A stretch of 5,267 nucleotides of DNA from the NCBI GenBank assembly GCA_002352185.1, contig DEHY01000130.1, forward strand, positions 26,384 to 31,650, in the 5' to 3' direction. The notes under the pieces are model-generated. The model made no database searches and was not told the origin of the DNA. It saw only the letters and a list, made by a program, of their open reading frames with translations. This DNA comes from Competibacteraceae bacterium UBA2788 (GTDB taxonomy: Bacteria > Pseudomonadota > Gammaproteobacteria > Competibacterales > Competibacteraceae). The position numbers and the translations under genes are program-made. This document shows, piece by piece, positions 1-5,267 of this stretch; the first letter of the stretch is position 1, and every line of letters begins with the position of its first letter.

Positions 1-1284
1 CTGCTGCTGGCCTTCGCGGTCTGGGTGGTGTGGAGCGTGATTGTGGTCGAACTGCCGCACGTCGGCTTCGGGTTCACCACCCACCAACTGTTCTGGCTGG
101 CGGCATTGCCGATGTTGTCGGGGGCGTTGTTCCGGGCGCTGTACTCGTTCGTGGTGCCGATCTTCGGCGGTCGCAACTGGACCGTGTTCAGCACCGCCCT
201 GCTGTTGTTGCCGACCCTGTGGATCGGCGTTGCGGTGCAGGACCTCAACACCAACTACGCGGTGTTCGTGGTCATCGCCCTGCTGTGCGGCCTGGGGGCG
301 GGCAATTTCTCCTCCAGCATGGCCAACATCAGTTTCTTCTATCCGCAGCGGCTGCAAGGCACGGCGCTGGGGCTGAACGGCGGGATCGGCAACCTGGGGG
401 TCGGGCTGGCGCAGTTCGTCGCGCCCATCGCCGTTTACGGCGGGGCGCTGCTGATTCTGGGCGGCAGTGCGCAGAATCACGTCGACGGCGGGACAACCAC
501 GCCAATCTGGGTGCAGAACGCCGGCTTCATCTGGGTACCGTTCATCGTCGCCGCCGCCGTCGCCGCCTGGTTCGGCATGGACAATATCGCCACCGTTAAG
601 GCGGGCTTCGCCGAGCAGGTGGCGATCCTCAAGCACAAGCACCAGTGGTTGATGAGCTGGCTTTACGCCGGAACTTTCGGCTCGTTCATCGGCCTAGCCG
701 CCGGTTTCCCGATGCTGGTCAACACCGAATTCCCTGGCGTGGACGCTTTCAAGTTCGCCTTCATCGGTCCGCTGCTCGCGGCGCTGGTACGGCCCATCGG
801 CGGCTGGCTGTCGGATCGCCGGGGCGGCGCGCCCATCACATTCTGGAGCTTCGCAGTCATGGCGGTCGCTCCGCTGGTCGCCGCCGCATTTCTGCCGGGA
901 GCGGACGGCGGCGGCAGCGTGGTGGGTTTCGTGCTGGTGTTCTTGGTGCTGTTCCTCGCCGCCGGGATCGGCAACGGTTCCACCTTCCGCATGATCCCGA
1001 CCATTTTCCGCACCTTGCGCGACCGCGAGGTGACGGATCGCAACGATGCGGTCGCGCTGGAGGAAGCGCGGCGCGTCGGCGCCACCGAGGCCGCCGCCAC
1101 CATGGGTTTCAGTTCGGCGGTCGCGGCCTTCGGCGGATTCTTCATTCCCATCGCCTACGGCACGTCGATCCACCTGAGCGGCAGTCCGCAAGGGGCGCTG
1201 ATTTTCTTCAGCCTGTTCTACCTGAGTTGCCTGTGGATCACATGGCGCTGCTATTCCGGCAAGGCGGCGGAGACGCCGTGTTGA
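1..1284 (+). CDS. narK2: NarK-type nitrate/nitrite transporter, type II (NarK2-like), 5'-partial
   Basis: This is an inner-membrane major facilitator superfamily protein of the nitrate/nitrite porter family, expected to exchange external nitrate for the nitrite made by NarGHI. The reading frame is already open at base 1. Alignment from memory to E. coli NarK puts the first codon at about NarK residue 45, so about 44 residues, including the N-terminal tail and the start of TM1, lie outside the window. The GTG at 25 is only an internal codon within TM1. Visible family marks, in fragment numbering, are Arg45 in SGALFRALYSF (NarK Arg89), the first nitrate signature NGGIGNLG at 126-133, Arg264 in ALVRPIGGWLSD (NarK Arg305), GNGSTFRMIPTIF, and the second glycine-rich signature around 369-383 followed by FFIP. 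A charged loop of about 25 residues before TM11 (DREVTDRN onwards) is typical of the E. coli NarK/NarU type. The gene ends in TGA after Glu-Thr-Pro-Cys. The family is certain; the antiport role is inferred from subtype. Confidence 0.93.
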   Translation: MLLAFAVWVVWSVIVVELPHVGFGFTTHQLFWLAALPMLSGALFRALYSFVVPIFGGRNWTVFSTALLLLPTLWIGVAVQDLNTNYAVFVVIALLCGLGAGNFSSSMANISFFYPQRLQGTALGLNGGIGNLGVGLAQFVAPIAVYGGALLILGGSAQNHVDGGTTTPIWVQNAGFIWVPFIVAAAVAAWFGMDNIATVKAGFAEQVAILKHKHQWLMSWLYAGTFGSFIGLAAGFPMLVNTEFPGVDAFKFAFIGPLLAALVRPIGGWLSDRRGGAPITFWSFAVMAVAPLVAAAFLPGADGGGSVVGFVLVFLVLFLAAGIGNGSTFRMIPTIFRTLRDREVTDRNDAVALEEARRVGATEAAATMGFSSAVAAFGGFFIPIAYGTSIHLSGSPQGALIFFSLFYLSCLWITWRCYSGKAAETPC

Positions 1285-1340
1285 GAAATCCCCCTGCCTC
1301 CCTTTGGCAAAGGGAGGTGGTGCAGCCGGGGAGATTTGCT
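1285..1340. repeat. Nested palindromic intergenic repeat (REP/MITE-like)
   Basis: Immediately after the first transporter's stop codon lies a nested inverted repeat. The inner arms, CCTCCCTTT (1297-1305) and AAAGGGAGG (1309-1317), pair perfectly over 9 bp around a GGC loop. The outer arms, AAATC (1286-1290) and GATTT (1333-1337), also pair perfectly, and CCCC (1291-1294) pairs with GGGG (1328-1331) across one bulged A at 1332. The layout, an AAATCCCCC edge with a CCCTTT/AAAGGG core, resembles a class of short dispersed intergenic repeats seen in many bacterial genomes. No T-run follows the inner hairpin, so it is not a standard intrinsic terminator, and the downstream genes appear to need read-through. 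In the mRNA it would form a stable hairpin that could affect stability or relative expression of the flanking genes. Its status as a multi-copy repeat is inference; the palindrome itself is seen directly. Confidence 0.7.
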
Positions 1341-1369
1341 GAATCCAATCCATTCCCTTTCCGCAACCT

Positions 1370-1373
1370 GGAG
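1370..1373 (+). promoter_or_regulatory. Ribosome binding site that sets the start of the second transporter
   Basis: GGAG lies 10 bases before the ATG at 1384. It supports that start over the in-frame TTG at 1336, which sits inside the outer arm of the palindromic repeat. The TTG start would add 16 residues that do not resemble the usual N-terminus of the family. Confidence 0.7.
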
Positions 1374-1383
1374 CAATCTTTCG

Positions 1384-2736
1384 ATGACTGAACATAACCC
1401 CCGCACCTGGTTGAGCGCCTGGACCCCGGAAGATCCGGGATTCTGGGAGAGTACCGGCAAGCGTCTGGCCTGGAAGACGCTGACCATAACCACGTTGAAT
1501 CTGATGATGGCCTTCATCGTCTGGTTCGTGGTCAGCGCGCTGGTGGTGCGCCTGCCCAACATCGGGTTCAAGCTGACGCCGAGCCAGTTGTTCTGGCTCG
1601 CCGCCATGCCGGGATTGGCCGCCGGCATCCTGCGCGCCGTTCACACCTTCCTGGTCCCGCTGTACGGCACCCGCCACGTCGTGACCTTTTCGACCCTGTC
1701 GCTGCTGATTCCGGCGCTGGGTTGGTTCTACGCGATCCAGGATCCGACCACGCCTTACTGGATACTCCTTCTGCTGTCGTTTCTGGCCGGGTTGGGCGGC
1801 GGTAATTTCTCCTCGTTCATGCCTTCGACCAGCCTGTTTTTCCCGAAGCGGCTCCAGGGCACGGCGCTGGCGATTCAGGCCGGCATCGGCAATTTCGGCG
1901 TCAGCGTGGTGCAGTTCGTCACGCCGTGGATCATCGGCTTCGCCCTGTTCGGCACGCTGGCCGGCGCGTCCCAGACCTTCGTGCCCACCGCGCCGGGCGC
2001 CGCCGCCAAGCCGATCTGGCTGCAAAACGCGGCCTTGATCTACGTGCCGTTCATCGTGGTGTTCGCCATCGCCGCCTGGGCGATGCTGAAGTCGGTGCCG
2101 GTGCGGGCCAATTTCCGCGAGCAGTTGGACATCTTCCATTTCAGCAACCGGCACGGGTTCTGGATGACCTCGCTGTACATCATGACCTTCGGCTCGTTCT
2201 CCGGCTTTGCCGCCACGTTCCCGCTGATGATCAAGCAGATGTACACGGTGCTGCCGGGCGGCCCGGACCCGCTGGCTTGGGCCTTTCTCGGCCCGCTGGT
2301 CGGCGCCACGGCCCGGGTGATCGCCGGCCCGATTTCCGACAAATTGGGTGGCGCCATCGTCACCCACTGGTCCGGGATCGGCCTGCTGGCTTGCGCCATC
2401 GGCGTGACCTTCTACACCCATCCGGCCTCGATGGAGCAGTTCCCGCTGTTCGTCGGGATGATGCTGGGCGTGTTTTTCTTCAGCGGCGTCGGCAATGCCA
2501 GCACCTTCAAGCAGATGCCGATGATCTTCGAGCCGCGCCAAGCCGGCGGCATCATCGGCTGGACGGCGGCGATGGCCTCGTTCGGCCCCTTCATCTTCGG
2601 AATGCTGATCGGCTGGTCGTTCGCCGCGACCGGCTCGCCCAACGCCTTCTTCTATGGCGCGGCGGTGTTCTACGCCTTCAATATTGCCATCAACTGGTGG
2701 TTCTACGCCCGCAACGGGGCGGAGAAGCCGTGCTGA
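1384..2736 (+). CDS. narK1: NarK-type nitrate transporter, type I (NarK1-like nitrate/proton symporter)
   Basis: This complete 450-residue inner-membrane transporter belongs to the nitrate/nitrite porter family of the major facilitator superfamily and is expected to have 12 membrane segments. The ATG start at 1384 gives the familiar N-terminal motif W-x-PEDPGFWE at residues 13-22, followed by TM1 at about 36-56. Substrate-binding arginines are Arg84 in GILRAVHTF (TM2) and Arg311 in GATARVIAGPISD (TM8). The first nitrate signature is QAGIGNFG at 165-172 and a second glycine-rich segment spans about 388-410. After GNASTFKQMPMIFEP (370-384) it passes almost directly into TM11, without the charged loop seen in the upstream transporter. 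This shorter form fits type I, which in characterised members couples nitrate uptake to protons. It follows the first transporter by 99 bases and precedes narG by 21, so co-transcription is likely. Symport is inferred from subtype, not shown by the sequence. Confidence 0.92.
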   Translation: MTEHNPRTWLSAWTPEDPGFWESTGKRLAWKTLTITTLNLMMAFIVWFVVSALVVRLPNIGFKLTPSQLFWLAAMPGLAAGILRAVHTFLVPLYGTRHVVTFSTLSLLIPALGWFYAIQDPTTPYWILLLLSFLAGLGGGNFSSFMPSTSLFFPKRLQGTALAIQAGIGNFGVSVVQFVTPWIIGFALFGTLAGASQTFVPTAPGAAAKPIWLQNAALIYVPFIVVFAIAAWAMLKSVPVRANFREQLDIFHFSNRHGFWMTSLYIMTFGSFSGFAATFPLMIKQMYTVLPGGPDPLAWAFLGPLVGATARVIAGPISDKLGGAIVTHWSGIGLLACAIGVTFYTHPASMEQFPLFVGMMLGVFFFSGVGNASTFKQMPMIFEPRQAGGIIGWTAAMASFGPFIFGMLIGWSFAATGSPNAFFYGAAVFYAFNIAINWWFYARNGAEKPC

Positions 2737-2744
2737 TTTAACGC

Positions 2745-2748
2745 GAGG
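2745..2748 (+). promoter_or_regulatory. Ribosome binding site of narG
   Basis: GAGG lies 9 bases before the ATG at 2758, within the 21-base gap after the second transporter. It supports that start, which also matches the start of E. coli NarG residue for residue (MS-x-FLDR). The gap has no room for a separate promoter, so narG is probably read from transcripts that begin upstream. Confidence 0.65.
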
Positions 2749-2757
2749 TCAATCATC

Positions 2758-5267
2758 ATGAGTCATTTTCTCGACCGGCTGAATTTCTTCAAGAAAGTCA
2801 CCGACACGTTCTCCGGCGATCATGGCATCGTCACCCAGGAGGATCGCGGCTGGGAGGATGCCTACCGCGCCCGCTGGCAGCACGACAAGATCGTGCGCTC
2901 CACCCACGGCGTGAACTGCACCGGCTCCTGTAGCTGGAAGATCTATGTCAAGAACGGGCTGGTGACGTGGGAAACCCAGCAGACCGACTATCCGCGCACC
3001 CGCGACGATCTGCCCAACCACGAGCCGCGCGGCTGCCAGCGCGGCGCGTCCTATAGCTGGTATCTGTACAGCGCCAACCGGGTGAAATATCCGATGGTGC
3101 GCGGGCGGCTGCTTAAACTCTGGCGCGAGGCGCTGGCGCTCAAGAAAGACCCGGTGGACGCCTGGGCCGCCATCGTCGAAGACCCGGCCAAGGCCGCTGA
3201 GTACAAAACCATGCGTGGACTGGGCGGCTTCGTCCGCGCCACCTGGGAAGAAGTCAACCCGCTCATCGCCGCCGCCAACGTCTACACCATCAAGCAATAC
3301 GGCCCGGATCGCATCTACGGGTTCTCGCCGATTCCGGCGATGTCGATGGTGTCCTACGCCGCCGGTTCGCGCTATCTGTCGCTGATCGGCGGCGCTTGCG
3401 GCTCGTTTTACGACTGGTACTGCGACCTGCCGCCGGCCAGTCCGATGATCTGGGGCGAGCAGACCGACGTGCCGGAATCGGCGGACTGGTACAACTCCAC
3501 CTTCCTGATGATGTGGGGATCGAACGTGCCGCAGACCCGCACTCCCGATGCCCACTTCATGACCGAGGTGCGTTACAAGGGCGCCAAGACGGTGGTGGTC
3601 TGCCCGGACTACTCGGAAGCCTCCAAATTCGCCGACATCTGGCTGCATCCCAAGCAGGGCACCGACGCCGCCGTGGCGATGGCGATGGGTCATGTCATCC
3701 TGCGCGAGTTCCATCTCGACGGGAAGAGCGAGTACTTCAGCAAGTACGTGCGCGAGACCACCGATTTCCCGTATCTGGTGATGCTCGATCCGCGTGAGGA
3801 CGGCAGCTACGTCAACGGTCGTTTCCTGCGCGCTTCCGACCTCGCTGACAGCGCCGGCCAGGCGAACAATGCCGAGTGGAAGACGCTGGCCTTCGACGAG
3901 AACAGCGGCAATTTGATCGTTCCCAATGGTTCCATCGGCTTCCGCTGGGGCGAAAAGGACGGCATGGTCGGCAAGTGGAATCTGGAGGCCAAGGAGTCGC
4001 TGGCCGGCGCTAAAACGCAACTGCGGTTATCGGTGAACGAGATCAAGGATGCCGTCGTGCCGGTCGCTTTCCCGTATTTCGGTTCGACGCAGCATCCGCA
4101 TTTCGCTTGCACTCAGCATGATGCGATTCAGGTTCGCCACGTCCCGGCCAGGAAAATCAAGCTGGCCGATGGCCGCGAAGCGCTGGTGGCAACGGTCTAC
4201 GATTTGACGCTCGCCAACTACGGCCTCGACCGCGGTTTGGGCGGCGGCAATGTCGCCGGCAGCTATGACGACGATGTGCCTTACACCCCGGCCTGGCAGG
4301 AAAAAATCACCGGCGTGCCCCGCGCCCAGATTATCGCCGTCGCCCGCCAGTTCGCCGAGAACGCCGACAAGACCCATGGGAAATCCATGATCATTATCGG
4401 CGCGGCGATGAATCACTGGTATCACATGGACATGAATTACCGGGGCGTCATCAATATGCTAATGATGTGCGGCTGCGTCGGGCAGAGCGGCGGCGGCTGG
4501 GCGCACTACGTCGGTCAGGAGAAGCTGCGGCCACAGACCGGCTGGACCGCGCTGGCCTTCGCGCTGGACTGGCATCGCCCGCCCCGGCATATGAACTCGA
4601 CCTCGTTTTTCTATATCCACAGCAGCCAATGGCGGCACGAGAAGCTGGCGATGAGCGAGATTCTGTCGCCGCTGGCTGATCCGCAGCAGTGGCAGGGCGC
4701 GCAGATTGACTACAACGTGCGCTCGGTGCGGATGGGCTGGCTGCCCAGCGCCCCGCAACTCGACCAGAACCCGCTGGCGGTCGCCAAAGCGGCGGCGGTG
4801 GCGGGCGAGGAACCGGCGCCCTACGTCGTCAAGAACCTCAAGTCCGGCAAGCTCGGTTTCGCCTTCGAGGATCCGGACAACCCGGCCAACTTCCCGCGCA
4901 ACCTGTTCGTGTGGCGCTCCAACCTGCTCGGCTCTTCAGGCAAGGGTCATGAATATTTCCTCAAGTATCTGCTGGGCACGACCCACGGCGTACAGGGCAA
5001 GGATTTGGGCGAGGAAGGCGGCGAGAAGCCCATGGAGGTGAAGTGGCGCAAGGGGGCAATCGGCAAGCTGGATCTGCTGGTGACGCTGGATTTTCGCATG
5101 TCCACCACTTGCCTGTATTCGGACATCGTACTACCGACGGCGACCTGGTACGAAAAGAACGATCTCAACACCAGCGATATGCACCCGTTTATCCATCCGT
5201 TGTCGGCAGCGGTAGACCCGGCGTGGGAGTCGCGCACCGACTGGGATATTTTCAAGGGCATTGCGAA
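2758..5267 (+). CDS. narG: Respiratory nitrate reductase alpha subunit NarG, 3'-partial
   Basis: NarG is the molybdenum bis-MGD catalytic subunit of the membrane-bound, cytoplasm-facing NarGHI complex and reduces nitrate to nitrite. I translated the frame by hand through 836 codons to the window edge and found no stop or frameshift; E. coli NarG has 1247 residues, so about two-thirds is present. The N-terminus [13 protein letters not shown] matches the vestigial twin-arginine-like segment of the family. The FS0 [4Fe-4S] ligands are His50, Cys54, Cys58 and Cys93. The molybdenum ligand is Asp223 in YCDLPPASP (Asp222 in mature E. coli numbering). Other near-identical blocks are [33 protein letters not shown] (572-589), [12 protein letters not shown] (721-732) and [17 protein letters not shown] (784-800), which contribute to cofactor and active-site binding. 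The most divergent stretch is about residues 362-461, with a short insertion (DGMV) after GFRWGEK. The narH, narJ and narI genes are expected downstream. Confidence 0.98.
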   Translation, partial: MSHFLDRLNFFKKVTDTFSGDHGIVTQEDRGWEDAYRARWQHDKIVRSTHGVNCTGSCSWKIYVKNGLVTWETQQTDYPRTRDDLPNHEPRGCQRGASYSWYLYSANRVKYPMVRGRLLKLWREALALKKDPVDAWAAIVEDPAKAAEYKTMRGLGGFVRATWEEVNPLIAAANVYTIKQYGPDRIYGFSPIPAMSMVSYAAGSRYLSLIGGACGSFYDWYCDLPPASPMIWGEQTDVPESADWYNSTFLMMWGSNVPQTRTPDAHFMTEVRYKGAKTVVVCPDYSEASKFADIWLHPKQGTDAAVAMAMGHVILREFHLDGKSEYFSKYVRETTDFPYLVMLDPREDGSYVNGRFLRASDLADSAGQANNAEWKTLAFDENSGNLIVPNGSIGFRWGEKDGMVGKWNLEAKESLAGAKTQLRLSVNEIKDAVVPVAFPYFGSTQHPHFACTQHDAIQVRHVPARKIKLADGREALVATVYDLTLANYGLDRGLGGGNVAGSYDDDVPYTPAWQEKITGVPRAQIIAVARQFAENADKTHGKSMIIIGAAMNHWYHMDMNYRGVINMLMMCGCVGQSGGGWAHYVGQEKLRPQTGWTALAFALDWHRPPRHMNSTSFFYIHSSQWRHEKLAMSEILSPLADPQQWQGAQIDYNVRSVRMGWLPSAPQLDQNPLAVAKAAAVAGEEPAPYVVKNLKSGKLGFAFEDPDNPANFPRNLFVWRSNLLGSSGKGHEYFLKYLLGTTHGVQGKDLGEEGGEKPMEVKWRKGAIGKLDLLVTLDFRMSTTCLYSDIVLPTATWYEKNDLNTSDMHPFIHPLSAAVDPAWESRTDWDIFKGIA

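Noticed and set aside
1297..1317. The inner hairpin as an intrinsic terminator
   Set aside because: No T-rich tract follows the stem on the + strand, and the next genes appear to depend on read-through. Partial termination is not excluded.
1336..1349. A possible FNR/Anr box, TTGCTGAATCCAAT
   Set aside because: It matches only weakly to TTGAT-N4-ATCAA, with the right half-site poorly matched, and partly overlaps the repeat. The operon's main promoter is more likely upstream of the window.
1336..1383. A TTG start at 1336 that would extend the second transporter by 16 residues
   Set aside because: The TTG is inside the palindrome's outer arm, and the ATG at 1384 has a GGAG at suitable spacing and gives the usual family N-terminus.
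694..2541. A 615-codon open frame on the minus strand
   Set aside because: It lies antisense to both transporter genes and the repeat between them. Its product is rich in Arg, Gly, His and Gln with no recognisable domain, as expected of a GC-rich shadow frame.
3396..3797. A 133-codon + strand frame inside narG
   Set aside because: It is an out-of-frame shadow: narG is intact in its own frame across this region and the shadow product is low-complexity and Arg/Gly-rich.
2749..4020. A 423-codon open frame on the minus strand, opposite narG
   Set aside because: The + strand frame here encodes NarG with near-residue-level family conservation. The antisense product has no recognisable domain and is explained by codon bias of the sense gene.

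Overview
This window is most simply read as the 5' part of a respiratory nitrate reduction locus from a GC-rich denitrifying or nitrate-respiring proteobacterium. A gammaproteobacterium is my best guess, because the NarG product and the first transporter resemble the Escherichia coli proteins closely along their whole visible length. The genus cannot be fixed from the sequence. All three genes lie on the + strand and are closely spaced, and together they take up nearly all of the window.

Layout. Positions 1-1284 hold the 3' part of a NarK-type nitrate/nitrite transporter, with about 44 N-terminal residues lost off the left edge. It resembles E. coli NarK/NarU (type II; called NarK2 in pseudomonads). 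A 99-base gap (1285-1383) follows. It carries a GC-rich nested palindrome that looks like a dispersed intergenic repeat, then a ribosome binding site. Positions 1384-2736 hold a complete second NarK-family transporter of 450 residues. It is shorter in the TM10-TM11 region and looks like type I (NarK1, nitrate/proton symporter). After only 21 bases, narG begins at 2758. It stays open to the right edge, giving 836 codons or roughly two-thirds of the catalytic alpha subunit of membrane-bound nitrate reductase. The expected narH, narJ and narI genes would lie beyond the window.

How the genes work together. The two transporters would bring nitrate into the cytoplasm: the proton-coupled type I starts the process and the type II then exchanges nitrate for the nitrite produced. 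NarG, facing the cytoplasm, reduces nitrate to nitrite with electrons passed from quinol through NarI and NarH. All FeS and molybdenum ligands expected in the visible part of NarG are present, as are both substrate-binding arginines in each transporter, so the genes look functional.

I see no mobile element gene, CRISPR array, RNA gene or novel multi-gene system here. The points worth a second look are the palindromic repeat inside the operon, the transporter order, and the matching 3' ends of the two transporter genes. The long antisense open frames are GC-rich shadows of the real genes.
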